In this document: positions 54,625-63,588 of the stretch, piece by piece
Layout: each line of letters opens with the position of its first letter
How positions within the stretch are numbered: position 1 is the stretch's first letter
DNA from: Massilia sp. ST3
Lineage (GTDB): Bacteria; Pseudomonadota; Gammaproteobacteria; Burkholderiales; Burkholderiaceae_D
NCBI RefSeq assembly: GCF_018119405.1
Contig: NZ_JAGPWC010000005.1
Coordinates: 1-64,000 of the forward strand
Direction: 5' to 3'
Length of the DNA stretch: 64,000 nt
Position numbers and translations under genes: made by a program
Notes under the pieces: generated by a model
What the model was told of the DNA's origin: nothing
Seen by the model: the letters and a program-made list of their open reading frames with translations, nothing else
Databases searched by the model: none

Positions 54625-54969
54625 CACGTGTGGCAGCACCAGCTGGGCTATCCGGTGCGGCTGCGCGGGGCGTTCCGGATCGGGCTGTCCTATGACTACA
54701 CCCTGCACGAAGGCGCGAGCCTGGCCGACTACAACATGGAGGCGCAAGGGGACTTACTGGCGGATTACTTTGTGCTCAGGCACCTGGACAAGCCGGCAGC
54801 GATGCGGCAGCAGCGTTATCGCGGCAGCCTGGCGCTGTACGAAGAGGTGCTGGCGCTGTTCGTGGCCGATCCGTCGAGCCGGGAAAACCTGCATCCTGGC
54901 GCCGCACGCTGGCTTGCCCTGCGCTTGGATGACTTGTCGAAGCGGCTTGTTCGCCCCAGCCGGCGATAG
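54625..54969 (+). pseudogene. 3' part of split HExxH metallopeptidase-like gene
   Basis: The last 114 codons of the interrupted gene, beginning with HVWQHQLGYPVRLRG, which completes HEMVH across the insertion. No start codon or ribosome site is available, so it is not expressed as such. It lacks premature stops or frameshifts, so the insertion is recent or the excision product remains functional. Similar to the corresponding part of the element-borne copy (DYNMEAQGDLLADYF and AMRQQRYxGSLxLYEEVL are shared), but with host-type GC-rich codons. Confidence 0.9.
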
Positions 54970-54977
54970 TCGGCGCC

Positions 54978-55358
54978 TTACTGCGGGCGTCCGGATTTCC
55001 TGACGACCGAAGCGTTCGGGGCGCTGCATGCGCGGGTGCACTGGCGGAACCTGGTGTCGCAGGTATCGAAGCGTTCCTGCTTTCGCTTCTGGAAGTCGGA
55101 CCTTTCGGCGGTACGCGTGATTTCCGAAACCACCTGGCCGCGCGCCGCGTTACGCGCGTAGGGATTCTTGTCTTCGATTTCGAGGAGGGGCGAGGTATCG
55201 TGTGCCGTCGCCTCCAGCGCGCTTGCCTTGCATTCCTGTTTCTGGGACGCGCACAGCGAGGTGCACAGGCTCGGCTCTTCGGCCCGGCATGGCCCTGTGG
55301 CGCCGAGGCCCATCAGCGTGCATAAGAGGACGAGATGATGCAGCTTGGATTTCTTCAT
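54978..55358 (-). CDS. Exported Cys-rich hypothetical protein
   Basis: A 126-residue protein with an N-terminal signal peptide (MKKSKLHHLVLLCTLMGLGATGPCRAEE; cleavage probably after CRA). The mature part has six or so cysteines in CxxxC-like pairs (LCTSLCASQKQEC; DTCDTRFRQCTRAC), suggesting disulfides in the periplasm. I recognise no family. Start at 55358 gives the signal peptide; the longer open frame upstream has no signal. Convergent with the split gene's 3' part. The gap up to 55579 holds nothing I can identify. Confidence 0.6.
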   Translation of the reverse strand: MKKSKLHHLVLLCTLMGLGATGPCRAEEPSLCTSLCASQKQECKASALEATAHDTSPLLEIEDKNPYARNAARGQVVSEITRTAERSDFQKRKQERFDTCDTRFRQCTRACSAPNASVVRKSGRPQ

Positions 55359-55579
55359 TGGTATCGACAATTGCTCGGAAGTGTCGAGTTTGATGCGTCG
55401 CCGCCGTCCTGGCAATGCGCTGGGCATGATCTTGCAGGTGTCTGCGGCAATGATGCGTTCCGCGATGGAGGCAAGCCTTCGCGCGTAGCGCCAGGCTTGC
55501 CTGTTGCGGAAGATGCCCGTGGAGCGTGGACCGGCGCCGTCGCCGATGCGGTCCACGCCGACGCGGGCCGGCCGGGGGA

Positions 55580-56149
55580 TCAGCCGCGGCGGCGGCGCAG
55601 GGCGCCGAGGCCGGCCAGGCCCAGGCCCAGCAGTGCGATGCTGCCCGGCTCCGGCACCTGGTTCGTCTGGACGTTCTCGAAGGTATAGCTGGAAGCCGTG
55701 TACATCCCTTGGAAGCCGAAGCGGATACTGTCCGGGCCGGTCGAGGTAATGCTGGTCAGCGGGTTGCTGAAATACGGATGGACCGTGAGATCCGCCAGCG
55801 CCATGGTCGACACCGGTGCGCCCATGAAGCTGAGGTCGAACAGGAAGCGGTCCGGGAAGCTGCTGATATTGCCGAAGGTGCCGGAGTCCGTCTTGAGGAT
55901 CACGCCGGTGTCGAACACGTCGACGCTCAGCGTCCATACCTGTCCAAAGACGTCGGTGGATTGGCCGGTGAATTCGACACCGCTGCCGACAGTCTGCGGA
56001 CCTGCGAAGACGAGGTCGGCGCTGGCGTTGCCGGCGGTGAAGTTAAGCGACACCTGTTTGCCGATGTAGCCGGCGCTGGCGCTGGTCGAGATCAAGGCGG
56101 CGCTGATGCCGGCAATGGCGGTGAGGATGGTACGAGCAGCAAATTTCAT
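55580..56149 (-). CDS. PEP-CTERM sorting domain protein
   Basis: A 189-residue exported protein: signal peptide (residues 1-26, ISTSASA cleavage region), a beta-rich domain of unknown function and a C-terminal PEP-CTERM tail VPEPGSIALLGLGLAGLGAL followed by RRRRG. Such proteins are processed by exosortase and are linked to exopolysaccharide biofilm formation. The exosortase itself is not in this window. Monocistronic; the upstream region 56150-56410 is AT-rich and may contain its promoter. Confidence 0.88.
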   Translation of the reverse strand: MKFAARTILTAIAGISAALISTSASAGYIGKQVSLNFTAGNASADLVFAGPQTVGSGVEFTGQSTDVFGQVWTLSVDVFDTGVILKTDSGTFGNISSFPDRFLFDLSFMGAPVSTMALADLTVHPYFSNPLTSITSTGPDSIRFGFQGMYTASSYTFENVQTNQVPEPGSIALLGLGLAGLGALRRRRG

Positions 56150-56410
56150 GGAGTGTCTTTCAGGAGAAATAATTGTTTCCCCTTATAAAGCAAATATGAT
56201 GCCATCTGGAAATTTGACAACAAAAACAATAACTTGTGCCTCTGCATGATCGGAGTATGTACATGAGTGTAAAGTTATTCGACATCAACTTGTGTTGCAC
56301 AAGCGAAATATAGTCGCCGATGGTCGCGGGGCTCCTTCACCGGTTTTGTATGGGACGCGATGCGAATACTTTAAAATGGCGGATTCTTTTTCTTCTACCA
56401 ACAGAGCATC

Positions 56411-57088
56411 ATGACTCAAGACGAACTCAAGCAGGCAGTGGCACGCGCCGCCATCGATTACGTGGTCGACGGCGAAATCATCGGCGTCGGCACTGGCTCG
56501 ACCGCCAACTTCTTCATCGACGAACTGGCCAAGATCAAGGACCGCATCAAGGGCACCGTGGCTTCGTCGGAAGGCACGGCGGCGCGCCTGCGCGGCCATG
56601 GCATTCCCGTGTTCGACATGAACGAAGTCGAGTCCATCGCCGTCTACATCGACGGCGCGGACGAGATCGACGCGGCCGGCGCGATGATCAAGGGCGGCGG
56701 CGCGGCCCTGACCCGCGAGAAGATCGTGGCCTCGATCTCGCAGAAATTCGTCTGCATCGCCGACGGCTCGAAGCTGGTGGAGACCATGGGCAAGTTCCCG
56801 CTGCCGGTCGAAGTCATCCCGATGGCGCGCGCGGCCGTGATGCGCAAGCTGGCAGCCCTGGGCGGCCAGCCGCGCCTGCGTACCAAGGCGGGCGGCGATG
56901 AAGCCTTCATCACCGACAACGGCGGCGAGATCATCGACGTGGCCGGCCTGTCGATCACCGACCCGGTGGCGCTGGAAACCCGGATCAACCAGATCGTCGG
57001 CGTGATCGCCGTCGGCCTGTTCGCGCAGCGCGGCGCCGATGTCTGCCTGCTGGGCATGGCGGAAGGCGTCAAGACCCTGTCGTTTTAA
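56411..57088 (+). CDS. rpiA: Ribose-5-phosphate isomerase A
   Basis: A 225-residue isomerase interconverting ribose-5-phosphate and ribulose-5-phosphate. [15 protein letters not shown] (phosphate loop), YIDGADEID (catalytic Asp) and [14 protein letters not shown] (catalytic Glu and Lys) are all present. TTTAAAAT about 35 bp upstream resembles a -10 element. The lipoprotein gene follows after 18 bp and may be cotranscribed. Confidence 0.96.
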   Translation: MTQDELKQAVARAAIDYVVDGEIIGVGTGSTANFFIDELAKIKDRIKGTVASSEGTAARLRGHGIPVFDMNEVESIAVYIDGADEIDAAGAMIKGGGAALTREKIVASISQKFVCIADGSKLVETMGKFPLPVEVIPMARAAVMRKLAALGGQPRLRTKAGGDEAFITDNGGEIIDVAGLSITDPVALETRINQIVGVIAVGLFAQRGADVCLLGMAEGVKTLSF

Positions 57089-57106
57089 GTTCTGCGAGGC
57101 CTTTCC

Positions 57107-57436
57107 ATGAAACCCGCGCTGCTGCTGGTGGCCGTCCTGCTGGGCGGTTGTTCCATGTTCAAGAGCAAGGTGGAGACGCCGGCGCCGGCGGCCGCCGCGA
57201 AGCCGGCGGCGCCGCAACTGGTCGATGCGAACGGCGCGCCGATCGAGCGGGTGCCGTTCCGCACCGGCGTTTCTTCCGCCACGGTCGAGAAGCTGGCGCG
57301 CGAGCAGGCTTGTACGAGCGGGCAGGGCGCGGGGCTGGTGACGGAGGCGGGGCCGATCGAGGTGTATCGGATGCGCTGCGAGGATGGGAAGGTGTTCATG
57401 GCGCGGTGTGAGTTACGCCAGTGCAGGAAGATGTGA
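57107..57436 (+). CDS. Small putative lipoprotein
   Basis: A 109-residue protein with a lipoprotein signal (LLLVAVLLGGC, Cys15), an Ala/Pro-rich spacer (about 24-37) and a C-terminal region with four cysteines (ACTSG, MRCED, ARCELRQCRK) likely to form disulfides. No named family. Probably anchored in the outer or inner membrane. Follows rpiA by 18 bp. Confidence 0.7.
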   Translation: MKPALLLVAVLLGGCSMFKSKVETPAPAAAAKPAAPQLVDANGAPIERVPFRTGVSSATVEKLAREQACTSGQGAGLVTEAGPIEVYRMRCEDGKVFMARCELRQCRKM

Positions 57437-57508
57437 GTGGTTGGCTGAGTCGACTGCACATTTCTAGGCCGAAGTCGCTCACCATAAGATCCCATCGACC
57501 TTTATAAA

Positions 57509-57537
57509 CGTCATCCCGGCCTTCGCCGGGATGACGG
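57509..57537. repeat. REP-like single palindrome
   Basis: GTCATCCCGGC, CTTC, GCCGGGATGAC: perfect stem between the convergent lipoprotein and yggX genes; could act as a bidirectional terminator. Confidence 0.75.
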
Positions 57538-57562
57538 TCTTGCGGCTAACGGTTTCTAATAC

Positions 57563-57835
57563 TTACGCCGTCGGCGGCACGTAACCAACCGCCTGATCCG
57601 CGCCTTCACCAAAGAAATGCCGCTCCATCTGCGTCGCCAGGTACTTGCGCGCGCGGTCGTCCGCCAGGTTCAGGCGGTTCTCGTTGATCAGCATGGTCTG
57701 GTGCTTCAGCCATGCCTGCCAGGCTTCCTTCGACACGGACTGGTAGATCTTCTTGCCCATTTCGCCAGGAACCGGCGGGAAATCCAGCCCTTCGGCTTCC
57801 TTGTTCAGTTTGATGCAGTGGACGGTGCGGGCCAT
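57563..57835 (-). CDS. yggX: Fe(II)-trafficking / oxidative damage protection protein YggX
   Basis: A 90-residue Ygg[33 protein letters not shown] includes the conserved Cys7, and [21 protein letters not shown] is the family's helix. Protects Fe-S clusters from oxidative damage and has been linked to iron traffic. It lies 51 bp downstream of argA in the same orientation. Confidence 0.95.
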   Translation of the reverse strand: MARTVHCIKLNKEAEGLDFPPVPGEMGKKIYQSVSKEAWQAWLKHQTMLINENRLNLADDRARKYLATQMERHFFGEGADQAVGYVPPTA

Positions 57836-57886
57836 CGTGTACTCCTGTATTCGAAGATGTGATTCAGAGACGGTGTAAAACCACCA

Positions 57887-59209
57887 TTATAAAGACTTGA
57901 TCAGGACCTGTGACCGGCGCTGCCAGTTATACATGTGCTGGCGGTCCTTCGGCAGGTCGTCCACGGTGGCCGGCACGAAGCCGCGCTTCTTGAACCAGTG
58001 CGAGGTGCGGGTGGTCAGCACGAACAGCTTGTTCAGGCCGGCCGAACGGGCGCGGTTTTCCATGTGCTTGAGGATGCGCTCGCCGTCGCCCTGGGTCTGG
58101 GCGTCCGGGCTCACCGTCAGGCAGGCCATCTCGGCCATTTTCGATTCCGGGAACGGATACAGGGCCGCGCAGCCGAAGATCACGCCGTCGTGCTCGATCA
58201 CCGAGAACTGGTCGATCTCGCGCTCGATCAGCTCGCGGCCGCGGTAAACCAGGGTGCCGTCGGCTTCCAGAGGCTCGATCAGCTTGATAATTCCGCCGAC
58301 GTCCTCAATTGTGGCCTGGCGCAGGCTTTCCAGGTTCTCGTGGCTGACCATGGTGCCGACGCCATCGTGGGTGAAGACCTCGAGCAGGGCCGAGCCGTCG
58401 ACGTTGAAGGGCACGATGTGGGCGCGGTCGACACCGCTGTTGCAGGCCTTGATCGCGTGCTGCAGGTAGAAGGCCGCGTCGGGCGGCAGGAAGCCCGCCT
58501 GCAGCACCGCTTCGGCCTGGTGCGAGGACAGTTCGCGCAGCTCGGCGTCGCCGGCGTCCTTCATCATCGGCGTTTCGGTGATGTAGATCAGCTTGTCGGC
58601 GTGCAGGGCGATCGCGGCCGCGGCGGCCACGTCTTCCATCGTCAGGTTGAAGATTTCGCCGGTGGGCGAGAAGCCCAGCGGCGACAGCAGCACCAGGCTG
58701 TCCTCGGTCTGCAGGATCGGGTGGATCTTCTCGGCGTGGATCTTGCGGGTCACGCCGGTCAGCTCGAAATCGGTGCCGTCGATTACGCCGAGCGGGCGGG
58801 CGACCACGAAGTTGCCCGAGACGATACTGATCTGGGCGTGCGACATCGGCGTGTTCGGCAAGCCCTGGCTGAAGGCGGCTTCGATATCGAGGCGCAATTC
58901 GCCAGCGGCTTCCTTCGCGCATTCGAGCGCGGCGCTGTCGGTAATCCGGATACCGTTGTGGAAACGGCCTTCGACATTGCGCAGCGCAAGCTGTTCCGCG
59001 ACCTGGGGCCGCGAGCCGTGCACCAGCACGATGCGGATGCCGAGTCCGACCAGCAGCGACAAATCCTGCGCCAGCACCGGCAGGGCGCCGGAGGCGACCA
59101 GTTCACCGGGGAAGGCGACCACGAAGGTCTTGCCGCCAAAGGCATGAATATACGGCGCGACAGAGCGCAGCCACTGGACGAATTGGGTAGGGTTTTCCAT
59201 TTGCCGCAT
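57887..59209 (-). CDS. argA: N-acetylglutamate synthase (classical ArgA)
   Basis: A 440-residue enzyme (437 from the second ATG at 59200) acetylating glutamate as the first step of arginine synthesis. It has an N-terminal amino-acid-kinase-like domain (about 20-280; VLVHGSRPQVAEQL) that binds arginine and a C-terminal GNAT acetyltransferase domain (about 300-435; MACLTVSPDAQTQGDGERILKHME). The first ATG lies within a TATAATG sequence, so if that is the -10 box transcription would start close to the second ATG (59200), which is then the better start and would be leaderless. Divergent from hrpA. Confidence 0.94.
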   Translation of the reverse strand: MRQMENPTQFVQWLRSVAPYIHAFGGKTFVVAFPGELVASGALPVLAQDLSLLVGLGIRIVLVHGSRPQVAEQLALRNVEGRFHNGIRITDSAALECAKEAAGELRLDIEAAFSQGLPNTPMSHAQISIVSGNFVVARPLGVIDGTDFELTGVTRKIHAEKIHPILQTEDSLVLLSPLGFSPTGEIFNLTMEDVAAAAAIALHADKLIYITETPMMKDAGDAELRELSSHQAEAVLQAGFLPPDAAFYLQHAIKACNSGVDRAHIVPFNVDGSALLEVFTHDGVGTMVSHENLESLRQATIEDVGGIIKLIEPLEADGTLVYRGRELIEREIDQFSVIEHDGVIFGCAALYPFPESKMAEMACLTVSPDAQTQGDGERILKHMENRARSAGLNKLFVLTTRTSHWFKKRGFVPATVDDLPKDRQHMYNWQRRSQVLIKSL

Positions 59210-59214
59210 TATAA
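59209..59214 (-). promoter_or_regulatory. TATAAT -10 element at the argA start
   Basis: Perfect TATAAT ending nine bases before the ATG at 59200. No Shine-Dalgarno sequence is visible before either ATG; a TTGGTG at 19 bases upstream is a poor -35. Confidence 0.4.
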
Positions 59215-59255
59215 TTCGCTGCGCGATGTGCGCACCAAATACCTTGTAAAAATCA

Positions 59256-62200
59256 ATGTCTGAACAGAGTAACAAGCCTTCGCCGCAGCCGGCGCGCGCC
59301 GCGTCCCCGAACCAAGCATCCGAGCAGCGCCCGCGCCGCGTGGAGGGCGAGCCGCGCGCGCCGATGACGCAGACCCGTGACGGCGAGCTGCAGACCAAGA
59401 AAGAGCGCGGCGCCGAGCGCAGGAACGATAACCGTCCGCCACGCGAGGGCCAGCGCGAGCAGCCGCGCCGCGAAGGCGACAAGCCGCGCGCCGAGCGTCC
59501 GCCGCGTCCTCCCCGCGACGAGGCACCGGTCGCGCGCAACCCGCTGCCGCCGATTACCTTCCCCGAAGACCTGCCGGTCTCCGGCCGCCGGGCCGAGATC
59601 GCGAAGGCGGTGAGCGAGAACCAGGTGGTGATCGTCTCGGGCGAGACCGGCTCGGGCAAAACCACCCAGTTGCCCAAGATCTGCCTGGCCCTGGGCCGCG
59701 GCGAGAAGGGCCTGATCGGCCATACCCAGCCGCGCCGGATCGCGGCTTCGTCCACCGCCAAGCGCATCGCCCAGGAACTCGGTTCGCCGCTGGGCGAGCA
59801 CGTGGGCTACAAGGTCCGCTTCAACGACACCCTGCACAAGGGCGCCTCGGTCAAGCTGATGACCGACGGTATCCTGTTGGCCGAAACCCAGACTGACCCG
59901 CTGCTCAAGGCCTACGACACGATCATCATCGACGAGGCGCACGAGCGCAGCCTGAACATCGACTTCCTGCTCGGCTACCTGAAGCAGCTGCTGCCGCGCC
60001 GTCCGGACCTCAAGATCATCATCACTTCGGCGACCATCGACGCCGACCGCTTTGCGCGCCACTTCGGCACGCCGGAGAAACCCGCGCCCGTGATCGAGGT
60101 CTCGGGCCGCCTGTACAAGGTCGAAGTGCGCTACCGCCCGGTGGACCGCGAGCCGGCCGGCGTGACCGCCAAGCCGGGCGAGCCGCCGCCGAAGGCGCAG
60201 GCCGCGCGCGACAAGCGCGATTTGATGGACGCGGTGGTCGACGGCGTCGATGAACTGTGCCGCATCGGTTCGGGCGACGTGCTGGTCTTCCTGCCGGGCG
60301 AGCGCGAGATCCGCGACTGCGCCGAGGCCCTGCGCAAGCACCATCCGCCGCACGTCGAGATCCTGCCGCTGTTCGCCCGCCTGTCGGTGGAAGAACAGGA
60401 CCGGGTGTTCCGCACCACGAACGCGCGCCGCATCGTGCTGGCCACCAACGTGGCCGAGACCTCGCTGACCGTGCCGGGCATCCGCTACGTGGTCGATACC
60501 GGCCTGGCGCGCGTGAAGCGCTACAGCTTCCGCAACAAGGTCGAGCAGCTGCAGATCGAGCCGGTCGCGCAATCGGCGGCCAACCAGCGCGCCGGCCGTT
60601 GCGGCCGCGTGGCCGACGGCGTCTGCATCCGCCTGTACGAGGAAGACGATTACAACAAGCGTCCCAAGTTCAGCGATCCGGAGATCCTGCGGTCCTCGCT
60701 GGCCTCGGTCATCCTGCGCATGAAGTCGCTGCGCCTGACCGACGTCGAGACCTTCCCCTTCATCGAGGCGCCGCAGGGTCGCGCGATCGCCGACGGCTAC
60801 CAGCTGCTGCAGGAAATCGGCGCGGTCGACGACACCAACGAACTGACGCCGCTGGGCCGCAAGCTGGCCAAGCTGCCGCTCGACCCGCGCGTGGGCCGCA
60901 TGATCCTGGCCGCGCTGGACAATCATTGCCTGAGCGAGATGCTGATCGTCGCCTCGGCGCTGTCGACGCAAGACCCGCGCGACCGCCCGATCGAATACCA
61001 GCAGCAGGCCGACGAGAAGCACAAGAAGTTCGCCGACGAGAAGTCCGAGTTCCTCAGCTACCTCAAGATCTGGAAGTGGTTCGAGGAAGCGATCGAGCAC
61101 AAGAAGTCCAACCGCCAGCTGCAGGACAACTGCCGCGCCAACTTCCTGTCGCAGCTGCGCCTGCGCGAGTGGCGCGACGTGCATTCGCAGCTGCTCACCA
61201 TCGTGCGCGAGCAGGGCTGGCGCCTGAACGAATCCCCGGCCACCTACGAGCAGCTGCACCTGGCGCTGCTCACCGGCCTGCTGGGCAACATCGGCTTCAA
61301 GGCCGAGGACGAGCAGGGCGGCGTCTACCTGGGCGCGCGCGGCATCAAGTTCCACATATGGCCCGGTTCGACCTTGGGCAAGAAGGCGGGACGCTGGATC
61401 ATGGCGGCCGAACTGGTCGAGACCACGCGCCTGTACGCGCGCACCATCGCCCAGATCCAGCCGGAGTGGATCGAGAAGATCGGCGGCCACCTGCTGAAGA
61501 AATCTTGGGGCGAGCCGCGCTGGGAAAAGCGCCAGGCGCAAGTGACGGCGCTGGAGCGCGCGACCCTGTACGGCATCGTCGTCTACAGCAACCGCCGCAT
61601 CAACTACAGCCAGCACAACCCGCTGGAGGCGCGCGAGATCTTCATTCGCGACGCCCTGGTCGCCGGCGACTACGAGACGCGCCTGCCGTTCTACGCCCAC
61701 AACCACAAGCTGGTGAAGGAGATCGAGAACCTCGAGCACAAGTCGCGCCGCCAGGACGTGCTGGTGGACGACCAGCTGATCCACGCCTTCTACGACAAGG
61801 AAATCCCGACCACGGTCGTGAACGGCGCGGGCTTCGAGAAGTGGTACAAGGACGCGTCCCACGACAATCCCAAGCTGCTGTATTTGAACCGCGAAGAGCT
61901 GATGCGCCACGAGGCGGCCGGCGTCACCACCGAGCTGTTCCCGAAGACCATGAGCGTCACCGGGATCGAGATGGGGCTGAGCTACCACTTCGAGCCGGGC
62001 AGCGTGCGCGACGGCGTGACCCTGGCGGTGCCGCTGTTCGCGCTGAACCAGATTCCGCAGGAGCGCGCCGCCTGGCTGGTGCCGGGCATGCTCAAGGAAA
62101 AAGTGCACTTGCTGCTGAAATCCCTGCCGCAGAAGCTGCGCCGCCATTGCGTGCCGCTGCCGGAATATGCGGCCAGGTTCGTCGACCGCATCGACGCGGC

Positions 62201-63416
62201 GGGCAGCTTCGGCCGGGGCGACCTGATCGACGTCCTGATTGCCGACATCCACGCCCAGACCGGGGTGCGGGTGCTGACCACGGACTTCAAGCTCGAGACC
62301 CTGCCGGCCCACCTGTTCATGAACTTCAAGGTGATCGACGAGCACGGCCGCCAGCTGGACGTGGGCCGCAACCTGGCGACCCTGCAGGCGGAGCTGGGCG
62401 GCCAGGCGCGCCAGAGCTTCCAGAAGCTGGCGGAAGCCAAGCCGGCCGCGCCGGCGGCGCCCGTGCGTGCGCAGCAGCAGCCTGCCGCTGCGCCGCCGCC
62501 GGCGGGCAAGGGGAAGGGCGCCCAGCCCGCCGCCGCGCCGGCGCCGGCGGCATCGGCCTCCGCCAGCCAGCACACCGGCATCACCAGCTGGAGCTTCGGC
62601 GAACTGCCCGAACTGCTGGAGATCAACCAGGGCAAGCTGACCCTGATCGGTTTCCCGGCGCTGGTGGACAAGGGCACGCATTGCGACCTGGAAGTCTTCG
62701 ACGACCCGAACGTGGCGGCGCGCACCCACCGCATCGGCCTGCGCCGCCTGTTCGCGCTGCAGTTCAAGGAGCAGCTCAAGTTCGCCGAGAAGAACATCCC
62801 GGGCCTGCAGCAGATGGGCATGCAGTTCATGAGCGTGGGCACCCAGGAAGACCTGCGCGACCAGATCGTGGCCAAGGCGATCGACATCGCCTGCCTGCAG
62901 GATCCGCTTCCCACGGATGCGGCCTCGTTCAACAAGCGCAAGGACGAGGGCAAGGGGCGCATCGGTCTCCTCATCAACGAGGTCGCGCGCCTGGCGGGGC
63001 AAGTGCTGGCCGAATTCCACGGCTTGCCGAAGCGCCTGCAAAGCCTCCCGCAGCCGGTGGCGGCCGATATCCAGGCACAGTTGCAGGGACTGGTGCACAA
63101 GCGCTTCATCGCCGACAACGAGTATGCACAGCTGGCGCACTTCCCGCGCTACCTGAAGGCGATCAACGTCCGCATCGAGAAGCTGCGCACGAATGCTTCG
63201 CGCGACGCGCAGCTGATGGCGGAGTGGCAGAACGCGGCCAGCCAGTTCCAGCGTACGCTCAAAAACCAGGCGGGCAAGAACAACGATCCGCGCATGGTGG
63301 AGTTCAGGTGGATGCTGGAGGAGTTGCGGGTGTCGCTGTTCGCGCAGGAGCTGCGTACGCCGATGCCGGTGTCGGCGAAGAGGTTGCAGAAGGTGTGGGA
63401 GTCGATGATCCGGTAA
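59256..63416 (+). CDS. hrpA: ATP-dependent RNA helicase HrpA
   Basis: A 1386-residue DEAH-box helicase. After a charged, disordered N terminus (1-95) comes the helicase core: GETGSGKTTQ (Walker A, about 130), DEAHERS (about 230), SATID, and QRAGRCGRV (motif VI), followed by the HA2/OB-fold and the long HrpA-specific DUF3418 region (about 700-1380), interrupted by an Ala/Pro/Gln-rich linker near residue 1065-1110. E. coli HrpA is about 1300 residues and rescues stalled ribosomes. Divergent from argA. Confidence 0.95.
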   Translation: MSEQSNKPSPQPARAASPNQASEQRPRRVEGEPRAPMTQTRDGELQTKKERGAERRNDNRPPREGQREQPRREGDKPRAERPPRPPRDEAPVARNPLPPITFPEDLPVSGRRAEIAKAVSENQVVIVSGETGSGKTTQLPKICLALGRGEKGLIGHTQPRRIAASSTAKRIAQELGSPLGEHVGYKVRFNDTLHKGASVKLMTDGILLAETQTDPLLKAYDTIIIDEAHERSLNIDFLLGYLKQLLPRRPDLKIIITSATIDADRFARHFGTPEKPAPVIEVSGRLYKVEVRYRPVDREPAGVTAKPGEPPPKAQAARDKRDLMDAVVDGVDELCRIGSGDVLVFLPGEREIRDCAEALRKHHPPHVEILPLFARLSVEEQDRVFRTTNARRIVLATNVAETSLTVPGIRYVVDTGLARVKRYSFRNKVEQLQIEPVAQSAANQRAGRCGRVADGVCIRLYEEDDYNKRPKFSDPEILRSSLASVILRMKSLRLTDVETFPFIEAPQGRAIADGYQLLQEIGAVDDTNELTPLGRKLAKLPLDPRVGRMILAALDNHCLSEMLIVASALSTQDPRDRPIEYQQQADEKHKKFADEKSEFLSYLKIWKWFEEAIEHKKSNRQLQDNCRANFLSQLRLREWRDVHSQLLTIVREQGWRLNESPATYEQLHLALLTGLLGNIGFKAEDEQGGVYLGARGIKFHIWPGSTLGKKAGRWIMAAELVETTRLYARTIAQIQPEWIEKIGGHLLKKSWGEPRWEKRQAQVTALERATLYGIVVYSNRRINYSQHNPLEAREIFIRDALVAGDYETRLPFYAHNHKLVKEIENLEHKSRRQDVLVDDQLIHAFYDKEIPTTVVNGAGFEKWYKDASHDNPKLLYLNREELMRHEAAGVTTELFPKTMSVTGIEMGLSYHFEPGSVRDGVTLAVPLFALNQIPQERAAWLVPGMLKEKVHLLLKSLPQKLRRHCVPLPEYAARFVDRIDAAGSFGRGDLIDVLIADIHAQTGVRVLTTDFKLETLPAHLFMNFKVIDEHGRQLDVGRNLATLQAELGGQARQSFQKLAEAKPAAPAAPVRAQQQPAAAPPPAGKGKGAQPAAAPAPAASASASQHTGITSWSFGELPELLEINQGKLTLIGFPALVDKGTHCDLEVFDDPNVAARTHRIGLRRLFALQFKEQLKFAEKNIPGLQQMGMQFMSVGTQEDLRDQIVAKAIDIACLQDPLPTDAASFNKRKDEGKGRIGLLINEVARLAGQVLAEFHGLPKRLQSLPQPVAADIQAQLQGLVHKRFIADNEYAQLAHFPRYLKAINVRIEKLRTNASRDAQLMAEWQNAASQFQRTLKNQAGKNNDPRMVEFRWMLEELRVSLFAQELRTPMPVSAKRLQKVWESMIR

Positions 63417-63443
63417 GGCTGGATCGGCTGTTCGAGAGCTGCT

Positions 63444-63567
63444 TGAACTTGGGTCCCCGCCTGCGCGGGGATGACGTTGCTTTATGGTGGGGGAATATCG
63501 CTAGCTGACACTTTAGCCGGCCGCCCATGATCCGTCATCCCCGCGAAGGCGGGGACCCAAGTTTGCA
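63444..63567. repeat. REP-like palindrome pair between hrpA and PRC-barrel gene
   Basis: GAACTTGGGTCCCCGCC with TGCGCGGGGATGACG and, inverted after about 55 bases, CGTCATCCCCGCGAAGG with CGGGGACCCAAGTTTG. Confidence 0.8.
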
Positions 63568-63588
63568 AGCACACCACCACAGCACCCT

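Noticed and set aside
59253..63140. A 1295-codon open frame antisense to hrpA
   Set aside because: It mirrors the hrpA codons; composition (Arg/Gln/Ala/Val rich, no domain) is typical of an antisense shadow in high-GC DNA.
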